Below are positions 8,814-17,192 of a stretch of 64,000 bases of DNA, piece after piece. The translations under genes were made by a program, and so were the position numbers. This stretch comes from Acidimicrobiales bacterium (GTDB lineage: Bacteria; Actinomycetota; Acidimicrobiia; Acidimicrobiales; SHLQ01): contig JAHDCX010000001.1 of the NCBI GenBank assembly GCA_020629635.1, positions 530,104 through 594,103 on the forward strand. Direction: 5' to 3'. Position 1 is the stretch's first letter. Each line of letters opens with the position of its first letter. The notes beneath the pieces were generated by a model. The model saw only the letters and a list, made by a program, of their open reading frames with translations, made no database searches and was not told where the DNA came from.

Positions 8814-10041
8814 TCGGCAGCTTGCGGGGCCCACGAACCTGCCCGCCCGCCCACGTGACAGCGCTCGGATCGACGAGTTCGAATTCGGGAATCCGATCGA
8901 ACCACGCACCGATGGCGACATCCATCTCGAGACGGGCGAGGTTTGATCCCGCGCAGCGATGGATCCCCGAGCCGAAGGCGAGGTGTCGGTTGCGGGTTCG
9001 GTCGATCTGAATCTCCTCGGGACTCTCGAACGCGGCCGGATCGTGGTTGGCACCGGGGAAGTTCATCAGCACCTTTTCGCCCTCGCGAATGACCACGTCA
9101 CCGAACTCGACGTCGGTCTGGGCGACCCGGGCCATCGTCACCGGGGAGTAGTACCGCAACATCTCCTCGATCGCTGTTGGACGAAGCGAGGGGTCGGCGG
9201 CCAATCGTCGGCGATCCACGGGATGCGTGCCGAAGTGGTAGAGCGCAGAGCCGATTGAGCTCCATGTGGTGTCGATTCCCGCGATGACGAGCAGGTTGCA
9301 AATGCCGACGACGACCCGGATCTCCTGTCCAGACATTTCGGGCACGTCCATGCGGAGGAGTTCGCTGATGAGGTCATCGCATGGGTTCGCCGCTCGGTCT
9401 CGGACCTCGTTGGCGAGGAAGATGTTGAACTCCTGGCGATTCTTCACCCGGGCGGCCGGGTCATAGAAGCCGATCTCGAGGATCCCGCGAACCCACTCGA
9501 CGAACTGGTCGGCCATCGACGGGTCGAAGCCCAACAGATGCGCGATGACTCGTGGCGGGATCTGTTGGGCGTAGTCGCGAGCGGCATCGCACTCGCCGCG
9601 TTCGATGAGATTGTCGATGAGCTCGTGGCAGAGGTTCTCGGTGAACTCGCGGTGCGCCTCGATCGCGCGGGGAGCGAACGCCGGCAGGATCATCTTTCGG
9701 GTCCAGGTCTGCTCGGGCGGGTCCGCGCTGATCGGCGGCGCATTGAGTCCGTCCTCGTTTGCTGCGTTGGGGTCGATGGCTTCGAACTCGGGTGGCAGGG
9801 TGATGACCAGCGGGTCCTTCGAGGACAGGTCTGGGACGATGCCCGCCAGTGCACGCACGTCGTCGAAGCGCGTCGGCAGCCACGTCCGGATACCGCGTCG
9901 GTCCGTGCGCGCCATGGGACAGGCCTCGCGCAGGTCGTCCCACACCGGAACGGGGTCGACGATGTACTCGGCGTCGAGCAGATCGAAGTCGGTCGCCCAG
10001 TCGGTGACGGGGTCAGTTGCGGGGATGACGGGATCGGTCAT
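8791..10041 (-). CDS. Cytochrome P450
   Basis: 416-residue soluble bacterial P450. The heme-binding Cys loop is 'FGSGIHRCAGSNLAR', the I-helix oxygen-activation motif is 'VIAGIDTTW', and the K-helix ExxR is 'EEMLRYYSP'. It resembles actinobacterial monooxygenases for fatty acids, terpenoids or sterols, but the substrate is not determinable. No ferredoxin or ferredoxin reductase gene lies nearby, so electrons must come from partners elsewhere. Its 3' end overlaps the SDR gene by 23 nt. Confidence 0.93.
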   Translation of the reverse strand: MTDPVIPATDPVTDWATDFDLLDAEYIVDPVPVWDDLREACPMARTDRRGIRTWLPTRFDDVRALAGIVPDLSSKDPLVITLPPEFEAIDPNAANEDGLNAPPISADPPEQTWTRKMILPAFAPRAIEAHREFTENLCHELIDNLIERGECDAARDYAQQIPPRVIAHLLGFDPSMADQFVEWVRGILEIGFYDPAARVKNRQEFNIFLANEVRDRAANPCDDLISELLRMDVPEMSGQEIRVVVGICNLLVIAGIDTTWSSIGSALYHFGTHPVDRRRLAADPSLRPTAIEEMLRYYSPVTMARVAQTDVEFGDVVIREGEKVLMNFPGANHDPAAFESPEEIQIDRTRNRHLAFGSGIHRCAGSNLARLEMDVAIGAWFDRIPEFELVDPSAVTWAGGQVRGPRKLPIRWATAR

Positions 10042-10086
10042 GGAGAAGAGGACCTGCCGGGTCGGGAGAGGTGACGGGCGCCACAG

Positions 10087-10092
10087 TACCGT
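10087..10092 (+). promoter_or_regulatory. Leaderless -10 box of the serine hydrolase
   Basis: TACCGT, 8 nt before ATG 10101. Confidence 0.45.
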
Positions 10093-10100
10093 TGTCGCTC

Positions 10101-11135
10101 ATGCTCGACGACCCGCACTCCGCAGGACTGCCACCGCTTCCCGTCCAGCCTGCAGCGGCGCCCTGGCCAGACGCGAAGTGGCTGGCCGCTCCCGCCACCG
10201 ATGCGGTCGTCGAGCTTCTTGATCGGGCGACCTCGATCGACAAATCCGTCGCCGGTCTGCATCTCGCCGTCGTCGTCGTCCACCAGGGGCGACTGATCGC
10301 TGAGCGGTACGGCGAAGGCACGACGTTCGACACCGAACTGATCTCATGGTCGATGGCGAAGTCGATCACCCAGGCGCTGGTCGGCATCTCGTCAACATCG
10401 TCGCCGCCACTCGATCTCAACGGGCCGGCGCCCGTCCCGGAATGGACAGACCCGTCCGACCCTCGCCATCGGATATCGGTCGATGACCTGTTGCGGATGT
10501 CGTCGGGGTTGGAGTTCGTCGAGGACTACGTCGACGAGGGCATCAGTCACTGCCTCGAGATGCTCTTCGGCGAATCGCGAGGTGACGCCGGGGCCTATGC
10601 CGCGTCGTTACCGGCCGTCGCCGCTCCCGGCGAGCAGTTCAACTACTCGAGCGGGACGACCAACATCGTGTGCCGTGTCCTCGCAGAGCGCCACGGCCAC
10701 CACGACGCCTTTGGGGCCTGGGCCAATGAGGTGTTGTTTGGGTCGATCGGGATGACCGCCCGCCTGACGTACGACGAGTCCGGCACGTGGCTCGGGTCGA
10801 GCTTCCTTCACGCCACTGCACGGGACTACGCCCGATTCGGACTGTTGTATCTCCGGGACGGTGTGTGGAACGGCACCCGCGTGCTGCCGGCAGGATGGGT
10901 CGACCGGGCGCGGACGCGCCAGTCCCAGAACGCGGAGGGCGTGGGCTACGGCGACCACTGGTGGATCTGGGATTCCCGCCCTGGGGTCTTTTACGCCGCG
11001 GGGTACGAAGCACAGCGAATCGTCTGCGACCCGGTCTCGGATTCCGTCATTGTCCGTCTCGGGAAGACGCCGATCGATCAGGCACCTGCCGTCGACGCTT
11101 GGATCGACGAACTCATCGGCCTTCTCCGGGGGTAG
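10101..11135 (+). CDS. Beta-lactamase/esterase-family serine hydrolase (class C fold)
   Basis: 344 residues of the Beta-lactamase (PF00144) family. The nucleophile motif SxxK is 'SMAKS', the second motif appears as 'FNYSSGTTN' (Y-x-S in place of Y-x-N), and 'RLGKTP' near the C-terminus stands where KTG is expected. 'LLRMSSGLEF' and 'GYGDHWWIW' are typical of the esterase/6-aminohexanoate-dimer-hydrolase-like members, so it is more likely an esterase or amidase than a resistance enzyme. No signal peptide is seen. ATG 10101 is preferred over GTG 10071 because of the -10 box 8 nt upstream. It overlaps the convergent membrane protein gene by 23 nt. Confidence 0.85.
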   Translation: MLDDPHSAGLPPLPVQPAAAPWPDAKWLAAPATDAVVELLDRATSIDKSVAGLHLAVVVVHQGRLIAERYGEGTTFDTELISWSMAKSITQALVGISSTSSPPLDLNGPAPVPEWTDPSDPRHRISVDDLLRMSSGLEFVEDYVDEGISHCLEMLFGESRGDAGAYAASLPAVAAPGEQFNYSSGTTNIVCRVLAERHGHHDAFGAWANEVLFGSIGMTARLTYDESGTWLGSSFLHATARDYARFGLLYLRDGVWNGTRVLPAGWVDRARTRQSQNAEGVGYGDHWWIWDSRPGVFYAAGYEAQRIVCDPVSDSVIVRLGKTPIDQAPAVDAWIDELIGLLRG

Positions 11136-11760
11136 GTGGCGGCGAGGAGGGACCTGGGGGAGGAGGCGGCGGACCGGGCGTGGTCGAAGGCGGTATCGGG
11201 AAGCCCGCAGCGCCGGGAAAGGTCTCGGTTTCTCGGGTGCGGCGCCGGTCACGAAGCCAGAGCACGATCAAGATCACGCCAGCGACAAGGGCAACCATGG
11301 CGCCGACCACCATCACGATCGCCCAGCCTGCAGCTTCTGGGATGCTGTTCTCGATCGACGGTGCAACGATCAGGCGAGTCTCGCCGACGCCGAGCACGTC
11401 GAATCGATGCCGGCCGGGATCGGACACCGAGAAGGTCCCGACGCCTTCGTAGAACGCAAGGCCGCGGGTCACGTCCTCGAGGGGTGCCGAGGCGATCGAC
11501 AGGATCTGCCCCGTCGGACTGGTGATCGTGATGTCTTCGGGGGTCACGAACACGGTCGAGGAGTCCCCGAATGCGGCTTCGGCGAACATGTGGATCTCGT
11601 GCTCGCCCTCGATCAGGTCTCGCTCGAATGACGCAGGGACCTCGATGGTCTCGTTCGTCAGAAGTTCGAAAGCGGTGTTGTAGGCCTGGACGCCACCCCA
11701 CGTTGCGGCCACGGATCCCGCCAAAACCGCCGCGAGCAGAATCCACGTGCGTGCGTTCAT
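11113..11760 (-). CDS. Hypothetical two-helix membrane protein with proline-rich tail
   Basis: 215 residues: an N-terminal helix ('WILLAAVLAGSVAATWGGV'), an external domain of about 125 residues with beta character ('GVGTFSVSDPGRHRFDVLGVGETRLIVAPS'), a second helix ('GWAIVMVVGAMVALVAGVILIVLWL'), then a basic stretch ('RDRRRTRETE') and a Pro-rich cytoplasmic tail. The topology places the middle domain outside. I do not recognise a named family. ATG 11760 is chosen because the upstream extension only runs antisense to the MFS gene. It is divergent to the MFS transporter (24 nt between starts) and convergent with the hydrolase gene. Confidence 0.75.
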   Translation of the reverse strand: MNARTWILLAAVLAGSVAATWGGVQAYNTAFELLTNETIEVPASFERDLIEGEHEIHMFAEAAFGDSSTVFVTPEDITITSPTGQILSIASAPLEDVTRGLAFYEGVGTFSVSDPGRHRFDVLGVGETRLIVAPSIENSIPEAAGWAIVMVVGAMVALVAGVILIVLWLRDRRRTRETETFPGAAGFPIPPSTTPGPPPPPPGPSSPPPTPGEGR

Positions 11761-11771
11761 CGAGATGAGCG

Positions 11772-11777
11772 TACTGT
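11772..11777 (+). promoter_or_regulatory. Leaderless -10 box of the MFS gene
   Basis: TACTGT, 7 nt before GTG 11785. Confidence 0.5.
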
Positions 11778-11784
11778 TCGTCTC

Positions 11785-13179
11785 GTGACAGGCTCGGTGA
11801 CCGCGATCGATGAACGTTCGATGCGACGCATCTGGATCGCCGTTGCGGCGGCGGGGTTCGTGACCGCCGTGTCGCTCGGCGTTCGGTCGACGTTCGGCAT
11901 CTTGATCGACCCCATCGTCGATGGGCTCGGTACCGATCGAGGCTCGATCGCTCTGGCAATTGCGATCCAGAACCTCATGTGGGGGTTCAGCCAACCGATC
12001 GCCGGCGCGATCTCCGACCGATTCGGCGCGGCACGAACTCTCGCGGGTGGCGCGCTTCTGTACGCCCTCGCAATGTTCCTGATGTCCACGGCCACGAGTA
12101 GCGGCATGGTCTTGCTTTCCGGGGGGTTTCTGGCGGGCATTGCGATCGGTGCGGCGAGCTTCGCCGTGGCCCTGTCTGCTGTCGGTCGCATGGCCCCGCC
12201 CGAGAAGCGCTCCCTGATGCTCGGCGTGGTGAGCGCGGTTGGATCGCTCGGGCAGTTCGTGCTCATCCCGATCGCCAATCAGCTCTTGGAGAACGGCGAC
12301 TGGCAGGGCACTGCCCGAGCGATGGCCGTGATTCTGCTCCCCATCCTGCTCGTGGCCCCGTTCGTGCGACGCGAGCTTGAGCAGCAGGCCACGTCGGCAG
12401 CCAGTCCGGTTGCCGCGTACACGCTCACGGAGGACCTTCGACGTGCCGCGGGATCTGCGAGTTATCTGATGCTCAATGGGGCGTTCTTCGTCTGTGGCTT
12501 CCACGTGACCTTCATCGGGATCCACTTGGCCGGGTACGTCGGCGATCTCGGCGTCTCGACCCGAACGGCAAGCACGGCGTTGGCGTTGATCGGATTGTTC
12601 AACGTGTTCGGGTCGTTGTTCGTTGGTTGGCTCGGCGGAAGGATGGCCTTCACGGCAGTCCTGGCCTGGATCTACGGGCTTCGAGCGGTTGCGATCGCGG
12701 CGTTCGTGCTCGTTCCGCTGTCGGCGACGACGACGATCGTCTTCGGCATGGTGATCGGAACCCTGTGGCTCGCGACCGTGCCGATGACGTCGGCCATCGT
12801 GACCCAACAGTTCGGGCCGGCGAACTCGGGTGCGCTCTTCGGGATCGTGTTTCTCTCCCACCAGCTCGGTTCGTTCATCGGGGCGTGGATGGGCGGAGAG
12901 GTCGTCGACGCGACGGGGTCGTACCAAGCGGCATGGTGGACCGCGATCGCCCTCGGTATCGCGGCGATGATCCTGCATCTACTCATCGACGAATCACCGC
13001 TCCCAGACCCTCCGGCTTCCAGTCGCGGCATGAGGGTCGTGCCGGGCGCTGCGGCGTTGCTGTTCGTGGTCATTGCGTCGGCCGGGATGTGGGCGACCGC
13101 GAGTCCGCTTGTCGCAGCAAGTGTCGACGGCCGCACCGGCGCCGTCGCCACGCACTGCAGCCTCGTCCTCGCGTCGTAG
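11785..13179 (+). CDS. Major facilitator superfamily transporter
   Basis: 464 residues with about 12 hydrophobic segments, beginning 'IWIAVAAAGFVTAVSLGVRS'. The loop between helices 2 and 3 reads 'AGAISDRFGAARTLAGG', the MFS signature. The overall look ('FGILIDPIVDGLG', 'QNLMWGFSQPIAG') matches OFA/monocarboxylate-type or nitrate/cyanate-type permeases. The C-terminal about 45 residues add a further hydrophobic stretch ('AAALLFVVIASAGMWA') after what should be the last helix, which is unusual. The substrate is unknown. GTG 11785 is supported by its -10 box. Confidence 0.88.
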   Translation: MTGSVTAIDERSMRRIWIAVAAAGFVTAVSLGVRSTFGILIDPIVDGLGTDRGSIALAIAIQNLMWGFSQPIAGAISDRFGAARTLAGGALLYALAMFLMSTATSSGMVLLSGGFLAGIAIGAASFAVALSAVGRMAPPEKRSLMLGVVSAVGSLGQFVLIPIANQLLENGDWQGTARAMAVILLPILLVAPFVRRELEQQATSAASPVAAYTLTEDLRRAAGSASYLMLNGAFFVCGFHVTFIGIHLAGYVGDLGVSTRTASTALALIGLFNVFGSLFVGWLGGRMAFTAVLAWIYGLRAVAIAAFVLVPLSATTTIVFGMVIGTLWLATVPMTSAIVTQQFGPANSGALFGIVFLSHQLGSFIGAWMGGEVVDATGSYQAAWWTAIALGIAAMILHLLIDESPLPDPPASSRGMRVVPGAAALLFVVIASAGMWATASPLVAASVDGRTGAVATHCSLVLAS

Positions 13180-13197
13180 GGGCACCCGCGGTCGTCC

Positions 13198-13203
13198 TAG
13201 CAT
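13198..13203 (+). promoter_or_regulatory. Leaderless -10 box of bcp
   Basis: TAGCAT, 6 nt before ATG 13210. Confidence 0.5.
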
Positions 13204-13209
13204 GCGGTC

Positions 13210-13683
13210 ATGGCCTCCAAACCTCAGCCACTCGACGCCGGAACCTCCGCCCCCGATTTCTCGGCGACGACCCATGACGGCCGCACGGTGACCCTGTCGG
13301 AGATGGCGGGACGTCAGGTCGCGCTGTACTTCTACCCGAAGGACGCGACGCCGGGATGCACCAAGCAGGCGTGCAACCTGCGCGACAACCTCGCGGCGTT
13401 GACCGAGGCGGGCATCGAGGTGATTGGGGTATCGCCCGACTCGTTGGAGAGCCACGAGCGGTTCTCCGACAACCACGAGCTTCCGTTTCCGCTGATTGCT
13501 GACCCAGACCACGAGATCATCGAGGCGTACGGGGTCTGGGGTGAGAAGTCGAACTATGGCAAGACCTACATGGGTCTGCAGAGGACGACCTTTCTGATCG
13601 GCCAAGACGGGATCATCCGTCATGTCTTCAAGCGGCCGAAGACGAACGCGCACGCCGAGGAGATTCTGGCGAAAGCGTCATGA
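13210..13683 (+). CDS. bcp: Thioredoxin-dependent peroxiredoxin, Bcp/PrxQ type
   Basis: 157 residues. The peroxidatic Cys lies in 'YFYPKDATPGCTKQACNLRDN', with the second Cys five residues later as in two-Cys PrxQ/Bcp enzymes; 'VIGVSPDSLESHERF' and 'TTFLIGQDGIIRHVF' complete the fold. It reduces hydrogen and organic peroxides in the cytoplasm using thioredoxin. The stop codon overlaps the start of the Gfo/Idh/MocA gene by 4 nt, an arrangement that couples translation although no functional link is obvious. Confidence 0.93.
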   Translation: MASKPQPLDAGTSAPDFSATTHDGRTVTLSEMAGRQVALYFYPKDATPGCTKQACNLRDNLAALTEAGIEVIGVSPDSLESHERFSDNHELPFPLIADPDHEIIEAYGVWGEKSNYGKTYMGLQRTTFLIGQDGIIRHVFKRPKTNAHAEEILAKAS

Positions 13684-14780
13684 CTGTTCGAGTCGGGGTG
13701 TTCGGCACGAGCTGGTGGGCCGACACCATGTACCTTCCTCCGCTCGACGCGCATCCTGACGCCGAGGTCGTCGCGATCTGCGGCCGACGTACCGAGCCGG
13801 CGATCTCGTTCGCCAAGAACTGGTCCATCCCCGCGTGGTTCACCGATCCGAACGAGATGCTCGACACGGTCGACCTCGATGCCGTCGTCATCGCAACGTC
13901 AAACGACTCGCATCATTCGCTCGCGCACGCGGCGATCGAACGTGGCCTTCACGTCTTGTGCGAGAAGCCGCTGGGGCGAACCGTTGCCGAGGCGGAGTCG
14001 ATGACCGATGCAGCAGCCGACGCGGGCGTCGTCACGATGCTTCCGTTCACCTACCACCACATGCCCGTCAATCGCTGGGTCAAGCAGCTCGTTGACGACG
14101 GCTACGTCGGGCGACCGCTGCACACGAACATCCGGTATTACACGGACTTCGGATTCGACGACTCGTACTCGTGGAGATTCGATCGCGAGTTCGCCGGTAG
14201 TGGGATCATCGGTGACCTCGGCGCGCACTGGGTGCATCTCGCTCGGTGGTTGCTCGACTCGACCGAGACGGTGGTGTCTGCGATGTCGTCGACGTTCGTC
14301 GAGCGTGGTCCGCGGCCCGACGGTTCGGACTACGAGCGTTGCGAGGACTCGGTGTCGATGAACATCCGCTATGCGAATGGGGCCTACGGAGTGCTGCAAA
14401 CGTCGGCCGTCGCTTGGGCCCGTACGCCGTTCGGGCAGACCCATCACCTCGAGATCCACGGCACCGAGGGCGCCATTCACGCCTACTGCGACTGGGACAC
14501 CGTTCAGGAGGTTCGTGGAGTACGACGAGACGAGACCGGTCCTCCCGCGCTGCTCGCAATTCCCGAGTCGATCTGGGGTGAACTTCGCCGCGACACGGTG
14601 CACAACACCTACCGTGACGTGTTTCGCACGACCGACACGATGACGAGGGCGTGGGTGTCCGCCATCCGGGATGGGCGAATGATCACCCCGGACTTTGCCG
14701 AGGGGTTGGCGGTGCAGCGGGTACTCGATGCGGCAGTCGAGTCGTCCGCTGGGGACGGCACCCCGATTCGCCTCGCCTGA
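13680..14780 (+). CDS. Gfo/Idh/MocA-family oxidoreductase
   Basis: 366 residues. The N-terminal Rossmann fold starts 'VRVGVFGTSWWADTMYLPPL', followed by 'VVIATSNDSHHSLAHAAIERGLHVLCEKPLGRTVAEAESM', with the EKP motif of this family. The C-terminal half is the alpha/beta dimerisation and substrate-binding domain ('GDLGAHWVHLARWLL', 'HHLEIHGTEGAI'). Members oxidise or reduce sugars, inositols and similar compounds with NAD(P); the substrate is unknown. It is coupled to bcp by a 4-nt overlap. Confidence 0.9.
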   Translation: MTVRVGVFGTSWWADTMYLPPLDAHPDAEVVAICGRRTEPAISFAKNWSIPAWFTDPNEMLDTVDLDAVVIATSNDSHHSLAHAAIERGLHVLCEKPLGRTVAEAESMTDAAADAGVVTMLPFTYHHMPVNRWVKQLVDDGYVGRPLHTNIRYYTDFGFDDSYSWRFDREFAGSGIIGDLGAHWVHLARWLLDSTETVVSAMSSTFVERGPRPDGSDYERCEDSVSMNIRYANGAYGVLQTSAVAWARTPFGQTHHLEIHGTEGAIHAYCDWDTVQEVRGVRRDETGPPALLAIPESIWGELRRDTVHNTYRDVFRTTDTMTRAWVSAIRDGRMITPDFAEGLAVQRVLDAAVESSAGDGTPIRLA

Positions 14781-14829
14781 GCCACACGGCTCCTAAGGGC
14801 GCGCGGAGGATCTGTCGACAACCCGAAAC

Positions 14830-15321
14830 GTGTCAACTGGACAACATCACGACGAGGGCCTCCGTCGCGCTGTCTCGGCGGCCCGACAGGGCTCGGATCA
14901 CGGTGTCGAGTGGCTGTGGAATCGCTGGGCGCGTGCTGTCGTCGCGTTCGGGCGAGTGCACGGCCTCGATGACCCTGAAGGCGTCGCACGCGTTGCGTTC
15001 GACCGTGTGCTGGTGCAGCTACCGGAACCGGGGGAGGAACAGCGCTTCGCACGATGCCTCTTCGGGGTCGTGCGAGTGCGCATCGCCGAAGTCGAGGCCG
15101 ATCGGCCGCTCCGCATCGAAGCCGGAGCGATCTCGCGCGATACGGCAGCTGCGCTGCGTCGCCTCGAGGACATCGACCGCGAACTGATCTTGCTGCGGGC
15201 AATCGCCGGCCTCTCCCGAACCGATGCCGCCCACGTGCTCGGAATCGACGTTGACGACGTCGGCCCGCGCGAAGCCGCCGCGTTGCAGTCGGTACGCAAC
15301 CACATCCTGGAGCCGACATGA
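14830..15321 (+). CDS. Degenerate sigma-70-like (ECF-type) protein
   Basis: 163 residues. The C-terminal part 'LRRLEDIDRELILLRAIAGLSRTDAAHVLGIDVDDVGPREAAALQSVRNHI' resembles sigma-70 region 4, with a helix-turn-helix in which the usual V-x-x-x-x-x-R-x-H-R-A-R recognition helix has become acidic. The N-terminal helical region ('HGVEWLWNRWARAVVAFGRVHGLDDPEGVARVAFDRVL') sits where region 2 would be but lacks the usual aromatic promoter-melting residues. It may be a diverged ECF sigma factor or a sigma-like regulator. GTG 14830 is the only good start. Its stop overlaps the next 59-codon gene by 4 nt. Confidence 0.65.
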   Translation: MSTGQHHDEGLRRAVSAARQGSDHGVEWLWNRWARAVVAFGRVHGLDDPEGVARVAFDRVLVQLPEPGEEQRFARCLFGVVRVRIAEVEADRPLRIEAGAISRDTAAALRRLEDIDRELILLRAIAGLSRTDAAHVLGIDVDDVGPREAAALQSVRNHILEPT

Positions 15322-15497
15322 GCGATCCCGATCGAAGTGAGCTCTGGGCTGAGCCCCTCGACGCCAACGCCGCGGACCGGCTCCTCTCGGGTGAGCCGGA
15401 CATGCTCGACGAATTGCAGCATCCCGAGATCGGCGCGTTCGTCACCGAATTGCGGACCGTGCTGCGATCCACCCCGACTCCGCCACGATCGCGATGA
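15318..15497 (+). CDS. 59-residue acidic protein coupled to the sigma-like gene
   Basis: Short gene not obvious from length alone. ATG at 15318 overlaps the preceding stop (ATGA) and the frame runs 59 codons to TGA. The product is acidic ('MSDPDRSELWAEPLDANAAD', then 'RLLSGEPDMLDELQHPEIGA') and ends in a short Pro/Arg tail ('TPTPPRSR'). It has no cysteines or membrane segment. The position directly behind a sigma-like gene is where an anti-sigma factor is expected, and the sequence resembles the cytoplasmic N-terminus of such proteins as I recall them from related actinobacteria, but the membrane part is missing. It could be a truncated or a free-standing small partner. Confidence 0.55.
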   Translation: MSDPDRSELWAEPLDANAADRLLSGEPDMLDELQHPEIGAFVTELRTVLRSTPTPPRSR

Positions 15498-15500
15498 CCC

Positions 15501-15545
15501 CGCAGCACCCTCCACAACCGCAGCACCCTCCACAACCGCAGCGCC
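15501..15545 (+). repeat. 18-bp tandem repeat, 2.5 copies
   Basis: Unit CGCAGCACCCTCCACAAC occurs at 15501-15518 and 15519-15536, followed by a partial third unit. It fills the space between the stop of the 59-codon gene and the promoter of the ClC gene. Confidence 0.85.
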
Positions 15546-15547
15546 TC

Positions 15548-15553
15548 TAGCAT
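15548..15553 (+). promoter_or_regulatory. Leaderless -10 box of the ClC gene
   Basis: TAGCAT, 6 nt before GTG 15560; the same TAGCATGCGG string precedes bcp. Confidence 0.5.
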
Positions 15554-15559
15554 GCGGAG

Positions 15560-17179
15560 GTGACCAACGGGGCAGTGCGATTCGCCGTGTACGCGGGCCT
15601 CGGCATCGTCATTGGTGCTCTGGTCGCGCTACTCGATTGGGTCACCGTCGAGGTCGTTCTCGAACGGGTGCTCTCCGCGCCGCTGCCCGTCCAGCTGATC
15701 CTTCCATCGCTCGGGATGCTGGCCGTCGCCGTGATTCTGCGAGCCAGACCCGGTACGAGCTCCTCGACGTCGGACAGTTACATCACCTCGTTCCACTCCG
15801 GTTCGGGCGCCGAGGCCGGTTCGCTGCTCCCAAAGCTGGCGGCTGCGTTCGCCACGATCGGTTCGGGAGGCGCCGTCGGCATGGAAGGACCGGCCGTCCT
15901 GACCGGTGCAACGCTTGGCCAGTCGCTCGGAGATCGCCTGCCGCGGGTCCTGGGCGAGCGCCCCCGATTGGTCCTGCTCGTGGCGGGTGCTGCCGCCGGT
16001 GTTGCCGCGATCTTCAAGGCGCCCGCAACAGGAGTCTTGTTCGCGATGGAGTCGCCGTACCGGCGCGATATCTCCCGACATGGGCTCATTCCTGCGCTCG
16101 TGGCGGCTGCGGCGTCGTACCTGACCTTCGTTGCGTTCCTGGGCGACAAGCCGCTCCTCGAGTTCGATCCGGTCGAAGTCACGCTTCGAGACGAGATCGT
16201 CGCGGCGCTCGTGCTCGGCGTGGCTGCCGGCGTCGCCGCTCGTGCGCTGGCCCGATGGTTCGTGTGGGCCAAATCGCTGCACAAGCGCTACTCGTTTGCC
16301 CAACGATTTGCCGTGAGTGGGGTGACGTTCGCCCTCTGTCTGCTCGCAGCGGATGCGCTGGTCGATCGTCCGGTCACCCTCGGACTCGGTGCGGAGATGG
16401 CCGCCGAGCTCGTGCAGGACCAGGAGGTCACGGTCTTTGCGGCGGTCGCGCTGTTCTTTCTCCGAGCGTTGGTGACCGGGGCGACGCTCGGTGTCGGCGG
16501 CGTCGGCGGACTCTTCATTCCGTTGGTCGTTCAGGGGCTGCTGTTGGGGTCGGCCGTCGAGATCCTGGTCGACGCTCCGACGACCGGCTTGTATCCCGTG
16601 ATCGGCCTGGCGGCCGTGCTCGGCGCGGCATACCGGACGCCGCTCGCCGCGGTCGTGTTCGTCGCGGAGACGACTGGCCGCGCCGAGTTCGTGATCCCGG
16701 CGCTGATCGCGACGGCGATCGCGCAGTCGTTGATGGGCGAGATCTCGGTCTCGGATGGTCAGCGAACCGAACGTCAAGGCCATCTGGAGCGGCGGCTTGT
16801 CGAGCCAGCGTCGGTGGTGATGATCGACGATCTCGGGGTCATCGACCCAGAAGCGACGCTGCTCGACGTGATCGACCAGTACGGCGACCGGCCCGAATCA
16901 TTTGCGGTGCCGGTCGGGGGGCCGACCTATGTTGGGCTCCTCGTGCTGCACGATCTCGCGTCGGCGATGCTCGAACACGGACCGGATGCCACGGCTCGGG
17001 TGGCGATGCGCGAACTCCCAGCGGTCGAAGGCGATGCCCCGGCCATCGACGCAGCGAAGCTGATGAACGAACACGACACGGCAGCGATCGCTGTGGTGAA
17101 CGACCGGAACCGCCCGATCGGAGTGATCTCGACCACGTCGCTGGCGGGACTCAAGAACCTCGGTTCGGATCTGACCTAG
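15560..17179 (+). CDS. ClC-family chloride channel/transporter with CBS domains
   Basis: 539 residues. The membrane part (about 1-400) has the ClC anion-path motifs: 'GSGGAVGMEGP' (variant of GxEGP) and 'GVGGVGGLFIP' (the GxFxP motif). The stretch 'GLAAVLGAAYRTPLAAVVFVAETTGR' is also typical. The cytoplasmic C-terminus (about 415-539) forms a CBS pair ('MIDDLGVIDPEATLLDVIDQYG' and 'MNEHDTAAIAVVNDRNRPIGVISTTSLAGL') that usually binds nucleotides. The glutamate in 'MEGP' stands at the gating position, so a proton-coupled exchanger or gated channel are both possible. It is convergent with the AsnC-type regulator. Confidence 0.9.
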   Translation: MTNGAVRFAVYAGLGIVIGALVALLDWVTVEVVLERVLSAPLPVQLILPSLGMLAVAVILRARPGTSSSTSDSYITSFHSGSGAEAGSLLPKLAAAFATIGSGGAVGMEGPAVLTGATLGQSLGDRLPRVLGERPRLVLLVAGAAAGVAAIFKAPATGVLFAMESPYRRDISRHGLIPALVAAAASYLTFVAFLGDKPLLEFDPVEVTLRDEIVAALVLGVAAGVAARALARWFVWAKSLHKRYSFAQRFAVSGVTFALCLLAADALVDRPVTLGLGAEMAAELVQDQEVTVFAAVALFFLRALVTGATLGVGGVGGLFIPLVVQGLLLGSAVEILVDAPTTGLYPVIGLAAVLGAAYRTPLAAVVFVAETTGRAEFVIPALIATAIAQSLMGEISVSDGQRTERQGHLERRLVEPASVVMIDDLGVIDPEATLLDVIDQYGDRPESFAVPVGGPTYVGLLVLHDLASAMLEHGPDATARVAMRELPAVEGDAPAIDAAKLMNEHDTAAIAVVNDRNRPIGVISTTSLAGLKNLGSDLT

Positions 17180-17192
17180 AAACCCAGACGAA

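Noticed and set aside
10101..11135. Antibiotic-resistance beta-lactamase
   Set aside because: Motifs (Y-x-S, no clear KTG, no signal peptide) fit the esterase/amidase members of the family better.
11113..12978. 621-codon minus frame
   Set aside because: Only the last 215 codons make a plausible protein; the remainder is antisense to the MFS gene.
15501..15545. 18-bp tandem repeat as a CRISPR
   Set aside because: Units are directly adjacent, without spacers.
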